Shown: positions 25,981-38,562 of the stretch, one piece after another
Position numbering within the stretch: position 1 is the first letter of the stretch
Layout of the letters: every line of letters begins with the position of its first letter
Made by a program: the position numbers and the translations under genes
The notes under the pieces: generated by a model
Seen by the model: the letters and a program-made list of their open reading frames with translations, nothing else
What the model was told of the DNA's origin: nothing
Databases searched by the model: none
Assembly (NCBI RefSeq): GCF_032854445.1
Contig: NC_088304.1
Location: forward strand, 15,477,850-15,541,849
Length of the DNA: 64,000 nt
Reading direction: 5' to 3'
Source of the DNA: Liolophura sinensis
Taxonomy: Eukaryota; Mollusca; Polyplacophora; Chitonida; Chitonidae

Positions 25981-26072
25981 TTAATTTATTTATTTATTAT
26001 TTGGTACTTAACGCCGCTCTCAAGAATATTTCACTTATACGACGGCAGCAAACATTTTTGGTGGGAGGAAAT
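25981..26072 (-). repeat. SINE family 1, tail-only minus-strand fragment
   Basis: tttatttatttattatttggtacttaacgcc and 'caagaatatttcacttatac' match the reverse complement of the family 3' end. The rest of the element is absent. Confidence 0.8.
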
Positions 26073-26079
26073 TTGATTC

Positions 26080-29000
26080 TTAAAGACACATATATTCAGT
26101 TCCAGTGGATTAAAGTGGAGTCTTTGGACTGTTCAGACGTACACGACATGGGTATCTATGATGGAATTGATAAATAAATCAAATAATACAGTGTTATGGA
26201 GAATTTTGATGGTAAGATATTGTAGTTAGTGTAGTACGAAGATGTATCAGTCGTGATTCATGTGCTATTGCCGTCCCGCCATAGGTATTCATTTGGAACG
26301 TTCACGTTTTATCTGTATGTGTCCAAGCACGTTTTATTCAAGGTTCACTACTCCTGTTACTATCTCAGCAGTCTGAGTGTATTTTTGTAACTTTCTGCAC
26401 CTCCGTATCAAAATTGGACTCGCCCACATCAGTCTGTATCAATCCTGTTTTATCTATTTTTTAAAACGCAGCTTTTGATTATACAAACCGTCGATCGATT
26501 GTTTATATATTGAGCATCTTATTTTCTGCTCTTACGAAATACCTGCTTGTTATCTTTAGAAAATTGTAGTTTTCTTATCTGCCTAGAAACTGCAAACCGG
26601 TGCTGATATATTTTGCACCAAATATATATCTCACAATAACAGAGACCTGTAAATGTGGAAGATTTAAAAGTTTAGACCGAGGCGCCGCAGGCACAAAGCA
26701 GAGGGATGAAGCATGTGCTAGCAGCAAATCATTTTGTCTTTCTTCAGTTTTTAATCATTTTTTCCAAACATATGATTTCAAAGCTGACACCGGAAATAAA
26801 CGTTGTCTTGTTTATGAATTAGCGTGAGTTTATTGTCGTCTGCGTTACTGACTGAAGACTTGTGAAATCCCCCTACTTTGAAATTGTCTCGTCCAAGGTG
26901 GAGTGTTGTGACGCAGGTGTGTTCCAAGTCATGCATCTCTGATTTTCTACCCGTTGACGTTCAGCGATGCATGCAGTAGGAAAATCCCAAGTATAAAAGA
27001 ATATTACTTTTAGTGACAAATGACCGACGAAGTGGGACCAGTTTAGTATTTTACCATGGTGAGCAGCTGTAATCTGACTTCATCAGGCTATTTACACGAT
27101 TGTTGTTTATGTTGGAGAAGTTGGAATGTCCGGAGTAAACCATCACATTTCATGGACAAACTTTCCTGTCAAGGTGTCATTTGTTGTACCAACTTGTAGC
27201 ATACAAGCGAGTCGAACCGTCAGAACACCCGAATCGTTTTGACATTCGTCGCATTCAATGAGTTGTAAGCTGGTCAAAAGAAATAGAAGAAGCTTTATTG
27301 TCATGCTACAAATGGCATGCACTGGCCAATCAAATCGCTTTTTTCCACTATTAGTTACGCCCCTTTGTGTTACCAACCAAAACTTGTCAACAGCCATGTC
27401 CGAAGAAGCAGACGATACAAATATTTGTATCGGGAAAAGCAGACTTGTGTACTTTCATTGAAACCGATCAATTTATTACTTACATCTCTGTCAAGACCTA
27501 CTATGAAATTACACATCTTGTAAATTACAGTAAATAACTCATCGTAACAAAAACGCCAGAAACCGATCTTAACGAATTAAAAAAAGGCGTTTTCCGAGAC
27601 AAGCCGCATGCGACCATGTTACATGCGATTTTTGTGGGACAAACAAGTCGAATGCTTCAAGTTGGTACAACAAATGGCCTCGTGAGAACGGCCCTTATGT
27701 GTGTTCGTTCAACACAAGTGGTCGTCAAATAGTGTTAGACCGGCGAAAAAGCCACGCAAGCCTTGGCGGTCATGAACTCGCTGTTACTCAATGCTCAATA
27801 GCGACTTGACAGAACAGAAGGTTCTGTTGGCATTCACCCAAAAATAACTGTTCAAGACGTAACTCACATTAATTGGATGTGACGTTAAATCCCAAGCAGA
27901 CATAACTGGATAGGCTTTAAACGGAAGTATGGTCCTCAATGGTCTGTTGAACTATTCACACCGTTATGTACCTGTGAAGAAAGTCTAAATATAATCGTCA
28001 AGTCCGACATTTATACACCATTCGTAGTCCGTAAAAGGCGTTCCAAGTCGATAATCGCAAGATCCATTTCCAAAACAACGTTTAACACTAACTCCCAAAG
28101 ACAAAGGTATGTAATAAATTATACAAATAAGAAATAAAGCCGGTAACACACCAGAGAGAAGCGGTCATCAGTTTTCAATGATGCCGGGCAGACAATGAAT
28201 ATTCCAGGCATGAATTCCATATCAAAGTTCATATTCGAAGTCCGTGAATGAGTTCTATGTCAAATGACAATTAAACAAGTATCTCAGTCGCGCTTTAATT
28301 GCAACTGTTCATAAAGGCATCATGCTGATGTAATGAGCATGGCTACCTTTACGGCCCCTAACACCGAAGACAAGAATAATCCTCTTACATGACGACCATG
28401 AGGATTATTGGTGGAGAATACCAGATCTAACCCACGGAAAAAACCACCGACCATGGTCAATTATAAGAGAAGCCTTACGATGGCGCTGCAGTTCAGTGTT
28501 AAGCAGATTCTGCCTCTTACTTAAAAGAAATCGTGTGAAAGGGAACAAAGAAATCCTTTGTGGTTGTACGTCTTTAGCCATGTTAACGGTTACGTTTCAG
28601 TATATTTTCCTCATTGGTATTTCTAAGCAGGGATCAATATCACCTGGCCATGAACGGGTAGCTGACACACCATCTGACAGATGCATCCCACACAGCGCAA
28701 TGATGGTGCTGAACATGTTTTACTGCCATTCATTAGTAAACACTTCATGTCCATCAAACAGGTCCTGTATATAGTACAAGAACCTATGCTTCACCACAAG
28801 TGACAGCTTTGCCATCCCTTTCCTCTGTCAGAAACTAACTAACGGTTAGTGATAAAGAACAAGACAAAGCCAGTTTATACCTTCCGTTTTCAGCCTGATA
28901 AAAGTTAAGTAAATCCAGCACCATTTGGAGATTATAAAATCGAAATGCTCAGAATATTTTGTACGACGAATGTAATTGATTTTTAATGCCTTCCTTCAAT

Positions 29001-29080
29001 AGATAAGCGGCCCGGGTCATGTCATACAAAAGACTTTAAACATAGTACTTATTGCTGCCTCGCTTGGCTCTCAGCACTGT
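26080..29080. other. gene-free stretch with small inverted repeat and dispersed repeat
   Basis: No gene. A perfect 19-bp inverted pair, catttgttgtaccaacttg (27178-27196) and its complement (27658-27676), brackets about 460 bp. At 28030-28090 'gataatcgcaagatcc' and 'tttccaaaacaacg' belong to a dispersed repeat also seen near 62530 and, more weakly, 19660. Confidence 0.45.
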
Positions 29081-29084
29081 GAGG

Positions 29085-29300
29085 TTAGAGCAAGGAAACA
29101 GGACTGGTTCGCCCGGTGTCAGTATAATACGACTTGTTGGGATGTCATGTCTGTTGTCTTTGGCATGATACTTCAGTGGCGGCAATACTTTGGCGGCATA
29201 GACTTGCGCTGCCACAGAAAGGCACAAGCTATATTATATACTCTCCTTGTCGTAATACGACAAAAAAATTCTTAAGTACGACGTAAAACTCCAAGCTATC
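29085..29300 (+). repeat. SINE family 3, 5'-truncated copy
   Basis: Blocks 'gagcaaggaaacaggact', 'ggtgtcagtataata', 'cttcagtggcggcaatactt' and tail 'agtacgacgtaaaactcc' match the copies at 19865 (+) and 31955 (-). No tRNA-like head. Confidence 0.82.
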
Positions 29301-29304
29301 ATAC

Positions 29305-30215
29305 TATTGATACACGACTTTATAAAAATATAAATAAAATAATGAAATTATCCTGGACAATGTGCTGCTTGCATGATGTTGCGTTTACTGGGTCGGCGCT
29401 GATTTGTTTTCCGTTTAGGTGTTATCGGAGATAGTATACGAAGACTGGAATATATTATTTTCATACACGTTCTTAAATCGGACAACGTGTTTGGATTTAA
29501 ATATGCTCTTCCCTCTCTATAATGAAGAGTATGAGATCTTGCCTTGGAAATCAGGGCAGAACATACAGGTCTCCTTAAATAATGTTCAGGTCAGAATGGA
29601 ATCTTGCTGGAATTTTCTTGCTTTAGAATTACTTGCACAAAGCAGTATCATTTTGTCTGGCACGGATAAGTCATAGATGTTCTTTCGTGCAGAACTAACT
29701 CAAACTGCGTCGTTCTTTGGCTGTTAGAGATAATTCATGATGAAATCTACGGAAAGACGGGTAAGTCGCGATGAGGTAGCTTTGACATTTTCACACAGGT
29801 GCTGCTGCCCTCTACAACTCAGCGGCCTAGCCGGCTTTCTGTCACCGGATACAGCCTGAAAAGGCTCAAGACTGATTAGCCCGACAGGCTGTGGACCCCT
29901 GTGAGCTTAGAAAGGGGAAAGATGTGCAGTTATCACTTGCATTAGCTCACCACCAAAACTGACCGACTTCTTTAAATGATAAATGAACAGGAACTCTAAA
30001 ATGAAGATTGCGGTTTGAGGGAAAATGAAGAAAGCGTTGCTATCGCTACTGAGCGTTGCACTGACAGTTGGGAGCTGTAGTTTTGCTCACATGAGAAGAA
30101 AGGTGTGAAACGCTTTTGTATTTAAATATGTTGTGTTAAAGGTTACATATTCGCCCTAACATCTGCAGAGATCCTTGGATCATAATCGTAATCATACAGT
30201 ACCATTCCATGAATT
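29305..30215. other. gene-free stretch
   Basis: A frame of 85 codons (29419-29676) is present but shows no family features; no splice context supports it. Confidence 0.4.
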
Positions 30216-30219
30216 TCCG

Positions 30220-30371
30220 TATGTGGGAAGGTTTTCCAGCAAGTTGCGGATAGTCGTGGGTTTCTCCCGGACTCTGAACAGTTTCCTCTCACCATAATTC
30301 TGGCCGCCGTCGTATAAGTGAAATGTTCTTGAGTACGGCGTAAAACACCAATCAAATAAATAAATAAATAT
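30220..30371 (+). repeat. SINE family 1, 5'-truncated copy
   Basis: From 'gtatgtgggaaggttttccag' to 'caccaatcaaataaataaat'; moderately diverged. Confidence 0.9.
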
Positions 30372-30374
30372 TCT

Positions 30375-31950
30375 AGGGTTTTCTTTGCTCCGTAAGCATC
30401 ATGCAAACACACGACTTGTTACGCAAGTCCAACAAGAGATCATGCAAATCGGCAAACTGTAGATCCTCTACAGGCTCTCAAAGCGATTTATTTTCAAGTG
30501 ACCCAAAAGGTATACAGTCAAGAAAACACAGTCACTTTCACTGCAAGTTGTAAAAACCGCACAGGCAAATTCCCGGATCACACCCATAATGCTTTGTATG
30601 CCTTCCTTCGAATATACAGCAATGGTTGGAGCGATAAAGGTGTTAAATTTATTTATATCTACAAATCCTAACCAAATAAACTTCCACTATTACCTATACT
30701 AGAAACTGCTTTTTTTCGCCTTTTTCATTCATCTACTTTTATCTTCTAGATTCAGTGCGCACTCTTTTTACGTAAGCTGTACGTTTTATGTATATACCGT
30801 ATTGTTTTATTTTGATTCCCTGTTTAAATGACCTTGTGCATCCGCAGGTTAGCCTTGGTAAATAAATAGCTTGAATAAATAATATCGCTATAGAAAAGTA
30901 ACAATTATTCTTGATGGAAAACAAGCCTATCCTTTCTAGCCCCTCATTGTGTTTACTTGTGTTTCTTTTGAATTCAATTATGACTTGACAACAAAAAAAT
31001 AGTACACTTCAAAATTAATGAAAAACAGGTTATATACCAGAAGCTACAAACACAAATGGCTCACTAATATGAGACCAACACGAAGTTGTAATCAAAATTA
31101 TTGAATTTGTTCTAAACAAGTTATTTGTCATCCTATGTACAGAACAAACATTCATCCGCCTAGGACGAATGGACTCAATTAATAAACAAAAAATAACTTT
31201 CCATTACATTGACATTAAACGTTCCATGGGACACTACAGCTTTCTGTAGTGTCTATCAAGGCGAAATACAAGCAGTAAACATTGCCAGTACATTAAAGCC
31301 GACAGAATATGGAGTATTATAGGGCTTGACCTAATTACCGCCAGGACTAGCTGACTCTGGTCAGACAGCTCGGAGCTTAATGACGACGGCTAAAGCCATA
31401 GGAAGGACAATCCACTTAACAGGCAGTCCTCTATCTCCTCGAGAAAACGAAAGGCCCCAGTTTTCTTGACTGTGGCATAGATTTCCGCGACCCTCAGATG
31501 TTTGTGTTTATCCCTCAGAAAGTATCCGTTTTTCTAAGCGGCACTTGTCAGTCTTGAATCCCTCATCCAGAATTTGTGCATAATGATATTGGCTTTTTAA
31601 TTGATCCCTAATTACTTTCATTAGTGTTGCGGGATTTAAGAGTGCAGAAAGAGTATTGATCCTATTTGGAGGGAGATTCCTGGTTAGTGGTGTGTGTTTA
31701 CCATTCTCTGTACAGCGTAATTATTGTATCCCTGCAGCGAAGGACAAAACCCCCGGATGAAACTAACATGATATAAATACGGAAAGTTTCTCCTTTTACA
31801 GATAAGGACAAAAATGTGGAAGTTGTGCAGGTTTGAACCCATGGCGAATGTTGTGAAAGGATACAACGGATACCATTGTAATTATTGCATCAGCTGAATA
31901 CATGCTACATACACAGGCTTAAAATCCAAGAAGGTTTTGTATGTATATAT
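30375..31950. other. gene-free stretch
   Basis: AT-rich, without coding features or repeats that I recognise. Confidence 0.4.
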
Positions 31951-31954
31951 GTAT

Positions 31955-32303
31955 GCTTGAGATTTACGTCGTAGTTAACAATTTTTCAGTCGACGACGAG
32001 GAATCATGTGATGTGTGAACATATACTGTGTCTTCTTGTGGCCGGGCGAGTCCATGCCACCAAAGTGCTGCTGCCACTGAAGCACCATGTCGAAAACACC
32101 AGACATGACACCACACCCATTCACATTATGCTGGCGCCGGGACAAACACTCATGTTTCCTTGCCCTAACCACAGAGTTCTGAGCGCCAACCGAGACAGCA
32201 ACAAGTATCATTTTCAAAGCTTTTGGTATGACCCGGCCCAGGTTTGATCCCAGTTCTCCCGAGTTCGTGGCAGACGCACTAACCACTTGGCCACCGAAGC
32301 GCA
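31955..32303 (-). repeat. SINE family 3, near full-length minus-strand copy with tRNA-like head
   Basis: The tail complement 'tttacgtcgtagttaacaat' is followed by 'tcagtcgacgacgagg' and the core. It ends in a tRNA-like segment which, read on the minus strand, starts 'cttcggtggccaagtgg' (A box) and contains 'gggatcaaacctggg' (B-box-like). This shows family 3 is tRNA-derived. Frames of 79 and 109 codons over it are artefacts. Confidence 0.85.
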
Positions 32304-32309
32304 TTGTTT

Positions 32310-34240
32310 ACCCTGGCACTCCCCAAGAAATGACCGCAGTAGTATTCGTGAAAAAATCATGAGTCAATTATCAATCAAATGAATAAATAAATAAATTTCA
32401 GGCAATACTTTGAACGATGATTTCGCAATAGAAACTCTAACAAATCCTCCTAAGATGAAATACCTATCATCCTCTTAAGCCTATTGCAATCACTTCGCCT
32501 GGAAAAAATAGTTGATCGATTGACTGTAAACTGGTTAACGCCATGCATGCACACTCAAAACTGTGTTACACTTTTTGCCCCGGGGTAAACCAGCGACCTT
32601 TGGCAAATTACTAACGAACTTCCCCACGTAAACGGTCATTAACACGTCAAGGATCACTTATTGCCACCGTGGCCTATACGAACAGAGAGAGTGAAAAACA
32701 AAAGCCACCAATTTGATAACGGCAAACAAAATGGCCAGTGGTGAATGTGATGTTGATCAAACCCATATCGCAGGATATGTCAAGGCCTTTTGATTTCACC
32801 ATAAAAGTAACCATACTTTTTGTTGGTATCATTCCTGTTATGTTTGCGGGAAAGAAAGCAATAGTCTATCGCCTTGTGCATGAAATATAGACATGAGGAC
32901 CGTTTAGCAAAGCTGTCCCGACTGCTTCCTACAATGGTCTTCTGATAGACGCTCGCAAGCCTCTATCTAACGTGCCATACTGTGATTCCAAGCAAAATCC
33001 AAGCAAAATCACATCTACTCTGTGCACTACTCAAAACAGGAAATGGTCGCCTCGAGTTTTCGTGTAAACGACTGAGAAAACCGATGCAGCATGATTGCGG
33101 TACAATAAAAAATAAACGTCTACAAACGGCTAGGACACGTGAATTGGTTATTTCAATAACTCAATGGGACTCATGTGGCTGGTCACATGAAAACTTCGTT
33201 TTCGACAAGGAACAAACGAACCATACTTTTAAATAATACATTCGCTTAATTCTTAAGTGTCTTTTACTTTAATCATTCTTGGATTTACTCAGGCCTGTTC
33301 GTTAAACTCCTGTCTACTTAAACCACCCTATCTGTGGCGGGAAAACGCAAGGTCGACTTGGATTCGTGTTAAGAACCAATGCAATCACGGGTACAGTGCA
33401 AGGGCATTCGAAGATTTTGTCCCACTGGGATTTGAACTCTGATTTTTACACCCGATTAAAACCAGCACACCGGAAATTCCAGTCTGAAGCTGTTTGAAAA
33501 AATAACCTGAAATGTCTTTCAGTGGTACATGAATAGCCCGGTAAGTGTAAACTCATACGTGTCAGTTTGATTCAAAAGCAACTATCATATGCAGATTATG
33601 CATGAATTGATATTAAATATTAAAGGTGTTTACATCTTTACATTATAAACAACAGGAATTCCACACAGGCGTATTTAGAATTGCTATAATGTAAACTATT
33701 TTTTCACATTAGTTTTACGTTTCACGTTTTCAGATGCATTACGTTCTCTTTGCACATCAGCTATTTGTTATGTGTTCAAGTACACCTTATTGGTTCGTAT
33801 TTTTGTGACTATGTAAATAGGACTTGCTCTCGTAGGTTATCCTTGGGAAAATTAAAATATATGCGAGAGAGTGTGTATGAATCACTGATGCTGCTGTTGA
33901 GTGGTTTGACTGTACTATGTTCTGCAGTGGGAAATTCCAAACCTGGTTTATGCAGTATAATACCATTGTTTTTCACCAAAATGGGCTTGGGCATCTGTGG
34001 TTCATTAAGCAATTAATCCGGAGTCGGTAAAACACAAACAATAAAGAAGTATATGAGGTATGAAATTAAGACGGATTCGTGCAAAAAGAAGGCTCAATAG
34101 TTTTGAATGATGTTGGAAGATATCAGGCATATGTGCCATAGTAAATATAGCCTACTTACCGCAGCGTCGCGACTGCTATGTACCACAGACTAAATTGAGA
34201 ATCGTTTTGCGCTCCGCTCTTCGTACGTTTTCCTTCAATG
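32310..34240. other. gene-free stretch
   Basis: Contains old SINE-like scraps ('gtaaaccagcgacctttggc' near 32585-32605) but no gene. An 88-codon frame at 33750-34016 and its reverse partner are unsupported. Confidence 0.4.
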
Positions 34241-34244
34241 GGCT

Positions 34245-34722
34245 GTCTGCTTCACGGAAAAGTTTGATAAGTTTTACGAGTATAGTGTTTTTGTAAGTAA
34301 ATATGGACAGAGCGTCCAAAATCTCTGGACGGCCCGGATAGTACGGTTGGTAGAGCGTCCGCTTGGTATGTCCACCGTAGATACAGGATCATTCCTGAGT
34401 CGAGTACCAACTAAGAATTTAAAAGAGGAAGTTGTATCTTCCTAGCTTGGCGTTCAAAATTGAAGGGGACAGTGCAACGACTGGTTGACCTGTATCAGTA
34501 TAATGGCTCCGGCAGGGCGGCTTACTTGCCTTCGATAAATGATCTCAGTGAAGTAGCACAAGTAGCAAAGGAGGCACATTACATACACCCCAAGGATTCC
34601 TTCGTCGCCATATGACTGAAAAATTGTTGAGTACGACGTTAAACCCCAAGCTCTCACTCACTCATTCCAAAATCTTTGGCACTCCGCTTCATTGTGTCCA
34701 TTTCCGCTTAAGGCGGGTCTAG
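34245..34722. repeat. left arm of an inverted repeat, split by a SINE
   Basis: 34245-34328 plus 34667-34722 together match the reverse complement of 35283-35440. Landmarks are 'agtttgataagttttac', 'agcgtccaaaatctctgg' and 'tccgcttaaggcgg'. The two halves are separated only by the SINE at 34329-34666, so the arm was continuous before that insertion. Confidence 0.9.
34329..34666 (+). repeat. SINE family 2, full-length copy with target-site duplication
   Basis: The tRNA-like head (ggcccggatagtacggttgg, with 'gagtcgagtaccaa' as a B-box-like region) leads into a core with 'cagggcggcttacttgcc'. The tail is 'tgagtacgacgttaaacccc' followed by (actc)n. It is flanked by ccaaaatctctgg (34316-34328) and ccaaaatctttgg (34667-34679), a 13-bp duplication with one mismatch. 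The undisturbed other arm at 35283-35440 shows the empty site. Confidence 0.95.
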
Positions 34723-34837
34723 GGAATGCATATTCATCGTGCTGAATTAGATCGTCACCATAGATATATGAACAGTTGCTACCAAAGCGCACCTGAGATA
34801 CACATTTTATTACTGACATCTTATATCCCAGCATTGA

Positions 34838-35103
34838 GCCTCCGTGGCTCAGTCGGATAGCGCGCTAGCGCAGCGTAATGACCCAGGAGTCTCTCACCAA
34901 TGCGGTCTCTCACCAATTCAAGTCCAGCTCATGCTGGCTTCCTCTCCGGCCGTGCGTGGGAAGGTCTCAGCAACCTGCGAATGGTCGTGGGTTTCCCCCG
35001 GGCTGTGCCCAGTTTCCTCCCATCATAATGCTGGCCGCCGTCGTATAAGTGAAATATTCTTGAGTACGTCGTAAAACACCAATCAAATAGATAAATAAAT
35101 AAT
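34838..35103 (+). repeat. SINE family 1, full-length copy with target-site duplication
   Basis: Head 'gcctccgtggctcagtcgg', core and tail are complete. A small internal duplication of 'tctctcaccaat' is private to this copy. The flanks tatcccagcattga (34824-34837) and tatcctagcatga (35104-35116) are a slightly diverged duplication. Confidence 0.94.
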
Positions 35104-35282
35104 TATCCTAGCATGATAAATGATTTGAATACTGGTTTCACTCATTCGCCAAGAAATGACCTTGCGTCTTTCTAACATCATTGAAAACTGAAGTCTGTTT
35201 CTCCTTGCAAGATTTCTGATCTTGGTCTTGGTTTTATATGGAAGCACTGAACATTAGGTAATGTACCAGTCTTGACCAATGA

Positions 35283-35440
35283 AGCAACAGGCTCAAGGTG
35301 AGCCGCCTTAAGCGGAATTGGACACAGTGAAGCGGAGTGCCAGAGATTTTGGACGCTCTGTTCACATTTACTTACAAAAACATTATACTCATTGTAAAAC
35401 TTATCAAACTTCTCCGTGAAGCAGTGTAGTTTGCCTGAAT
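35283..35440. repeat. right arm of the inverted repeat (empty-site copy)
   Basis: Reverse complement of the segment split at 34245-34722, lacking the SINE. The arms are about 140 bp excluding the SINE, with a spacer of about 560 bp. A 101-codon minus-strand frame (35178-35483) overlaps it, but I see no family match. Confidence 0.88.
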
Positions 35441-35444
35441 TCAG

Positions 35445-36455
35445 TTTCATGCCTAACAGTATAGACTGCCTTCCCTGCATCATTGGATAGTAAGCGAGGT
35501 ATCAAAATCACAAGTCAGGAAAAAAACTATGCAAAGTCAAATTCTCCAGATTCATTAACAAAATTACCATCATAATCTCTTAAAATATATAATTTATGAA
35601 ATTTCGATATGAAAGCTGATGATTGTATCTGCCTTTTGGAAGTATAGTGTTTTATGTTATTGTGGAAATGGATCTTAAGACTTGGTATGTCCCTTTATGG
35701 TTTACGAATGGCGCACGGACTAGATGTAAGTCAGGGGGGTTATTGGTTTCTTGGCAACGTAAGATGGTTGGCTCTATTTGAGAATGTGATCGTATTGGTC
35801 GACTGATTTCAGTCATGCGCTGATATCCAAAGCAACATCTGTTGTGCAGGAAGCCATATCTATCTTATATTGGGTACTTAAAACCCTCATGAAACCCATT
35901 AGTCTTTTTACGAGATGTTACCACTAAGTGAAATGCATGTTTTCTTCTATATCTGACACGAAGTTTTTCCCAGACAATTGGTTACCAAATATAGCATTTA
36001 TGTCCGAAATATAGAGTCGACAAATGATTGCCGGTCTATATCCCACGGCAACAACATTAATGCATATTGCCTTCTGCCTCTGAGTCACTTTTGTTTAACT
36101 TCACATTTAGTCTGTATGTCAATCATTTCTGGACAAAGTTGTCTGTTTCGCCTTTTACCCTTACTGGCGGTGATGTTGGAGGTGATAAGAACTGGCGTGG
36201 CTTTAGCAAAGATCGTTAACAATGATGAAACACATATTTTCTTATTTCTTTGGTGCTTTGTGTTGAACGTTGTTTTGGGAATTGGCTTTGCAATTACTGG
36301 CCTGGGGGATCAATTTTGGCTGACTGATGGTATAGGACTGTGTCTTTTGACGCCTAGATTCGGACAATGTATCCGTCAGATTCTTATGTAATTTTCTCAC
36401 AGCACCGGAAAAATCATTTATGTGGGCTTACATGCAACTCACTTTTCATCAATAC
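35445..36455. other. gene-free stretch
   Basis: Holds a 137-codon frame (35978-36391, +) with a hydrophobic second half (about residues 60-125). Its start is a TTG in the strict frame and there is no recognised family. I do not call it a gene. Confidence 0.4.
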
Positions 36456-36468
36456 GGTAAACAAATTA

Positions 36469-36720
36469 TTTATTTATTTATTTGATTGGTGTTTTATACG
36501 CCGTACTCAAGAATATTTCATTTATACGACGGCGGCCAGTATTATGGTGGGAGGAAACTGGGCACAGCCCGGGGGAAACCCACGACCATCCGCAGGTTGC
36601 TGAGACCTTCCCACGTACGGCCGGAGAAGAAGCCTGCATGAGCTGGACTTGAACTCACAGCGACCGCATTGGTGAGAGACTCCTGGGTCATTACGCTGCG
36701 CTAGCGCTCTAACCGACTGA
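36469..36720 (-). repeat. SINE family 1, nearly full-length minus-strand copy with target-site duplication
   Basis: Starts with the (attt)n tail complement and ends within the tRNA-like head ('gctctaaccgactga'), lacking only the outermost head bases. A perfect 13-bp duplication, ggtaaacaaatta, lies at 36456-36468 and 36721-36733. Confidence 0.95.
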
Positions 36721-36734
36721 GGTAAACAAATTAA

Positions 36735-37980
36735 ATTCGCTCTGCAGGTGAATTCTGCGAAATTATTTAGTCACTGAAATTGAAAGTCACTATTGAAAGT
36801 CACTGAAATATTCTTAAGAACACAGTTAAGCACCAATCAGTTAAATCAAATTTACTCCCTTCATTCATCCATGAGGACTCAATGGATAACAATACAAAGG
36901 TCACCCTAACCCTGCATAACGGTAGCATTGGAATGGTCCTGTTTTCGTCGCGACCACAAAACACCTCTGCTTTGGTATCTTCACTTCCATCAAGCCACAA
37001 TAAATTGGAGTTGAACACCAATTATCAACAACAATCGCCGCTAGGGGACGCTCTGCCAGACATTGTACTCAGTATCAAGGACAGCGTGTGTTGGCTAGTC
37101 GGCGAGGCTGTCAGAAATACTCCACTCTGCGGCAGTCAACGTCCACCGAGCTCACTCCAGGGGAAACGTTGTCTCTATTGGAAAACATGAATAACGGAAT
37201 TTTGGGCTGATAGCTATTCCTCATTGATTTCAGCGGCCAGCGACAGCACTGAAGCCTTATGGCGTCAGCCGACAGTGCAAGTTAAATAAAGGATAACAAA
37301 GTCACCTGACACCTAACAGTCCAGGCGGACTTTCCTCCGTCATGATCACATTTCAAAGCTCTAACGGCGGTCCCAAGGACATAGATGCTCCAGACGGCAA
37401 GTTGGTCGTTTTTCATTCAGCGGATGGATTTGTTATAGTCACCGCCATCAAACAGTAAGCTTCAGTTTAGAGGAAGTCAGTATTTCCCATAAATTGGCCA
37501 GCTGGGCAGATTGAAGAAAAAGAAGTAGACGGACCAGATGAGATTGCTCAGACAAAGAAACCCTAAACATCTGTCGTGTACAAAGCCGATGTCACCCTAT
37601 CACCTCTAGAGCTTCGCGGCCTTTCACTGGCTAAGACACACGAGCTGTGGGTTCAAACCCAGTTGTGGACACGGAATTTGCAGAATGTGTATTGAATTTG
37701 TAGGCTCTCACTGCTTGTGGCACGTTCATGACAATAAGCGATCGCGTGGCCATTTGGACAGTCTAGCGTTTGCTTAAGGCCACTTATATTCCACTTATAT
37801 GGAGAGCATATATGTCATATGTAGGAAAGCCGTCAGTGACTTGCCAGAGGTCGGTAGTTTTTCTCGAGTACACGGGCGAGTTCCACCCATAAAACTGACC
37901 GTTATCGTATAAGTGAAAAGACCATTACATTAAGTAACAGTCAATGAATCTAAGTTTAATGGATGTATGTTTGCAAGCTT
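36735..37980. other. gene-free stretch with an old SINE-like remnant
   Basis: Between about 37610 and 37920 (+) there is a tRNA-like start (gtgggttcaaacccagttg, near 37648) and a distant core ('gacttgccagaggtcggtag', 'gtataagtgaaa'). This suggests an old SINE of a fourth type. No protein gene is supported. Confidence 0.45.
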
Positions 37981-37989
37981 TGGATTTTG

Positions 37990-38562
37990 CGAAGGACTTT
38001 TTTCAGTCGTATGACGACGAGAAGACATTAGCCGTGTGTAAATATATTATACAGAGTGTGCATTCTGTGGGGTGGGACACAGGAATTGTCATCTCAAGTT
38101 GAATATCACTTGTCGCGGGCTGACAACTCCTGATATCACACCCCACAGCATGCACCATGTGTTTTATTATGCCAAAAAAAAAAGCAGCTTTCCGAATTGT
38201 ACTTTAAATCATCGAATTTGTACGTCGAAAAAGGAGCTATAACCACCGTCCGGTTATTTACTTTACGAGCAAGCAGACGCCAGAATAAACGCACGTGGTC
38301 GTTGGATATTAGCACGAGATCGTTAGATATTGTCTTATGAACATGGGGTAATATTTTGTGAGCGTGACGTTGCACTCCTTGGCGCGTGATCGTTGTACAT
38401 CGTGTTTTGCGGAATATCATGTGAGCGTCTCTCGACCAATGGGAACCGAGAATTTCCCTTTACGGTACAATTGCATTTCTTCTTGAGTCCCCTAAAGTGC
38501 TGCCGCCACTGAAGTATTATGTCGAAGACACCAGACATGACGACCCACCCAGTCATATTATA
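37990..38562 (-). repeat. SINE family 3, minus-strand copy split by about 400 bp
   Basis: 37990-38065 ('tcagtcgtatgacgacgaga') and 38470-38562 ('tgccgccactgaagtattat', 'gaagacaccagacatgac') match consecutive parts of the copy at 31955-32303. The intervening ~400 bp has no match there. Its start contains ctgtggggtg, and caccccacag recurs about 80 bp later. No clear target duplication was found at the insertion. Confidence 0.65.

Noticed and set aside
29770-29790. let-7-like microRNA seed (gatgaggtagctttg)
   Set aside because: Only eight bases match; no hairpin partner and the rest of the mature sequence differs.
34838-34920. tRNA genes at SINE heads
   Set aside because: The A- and B-box-like sequences are part of SINEs with core, tail and target duplications; no foldable free-standing tRNA with a proper anticodon arm was supported.
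35978-36391. 137-codon frame with hydrophobic segments as a membrane protein
   Set aside because: Starts at TTG, has no family signature and lies in AT-rich DNA where hydrophobic chance frames are common.
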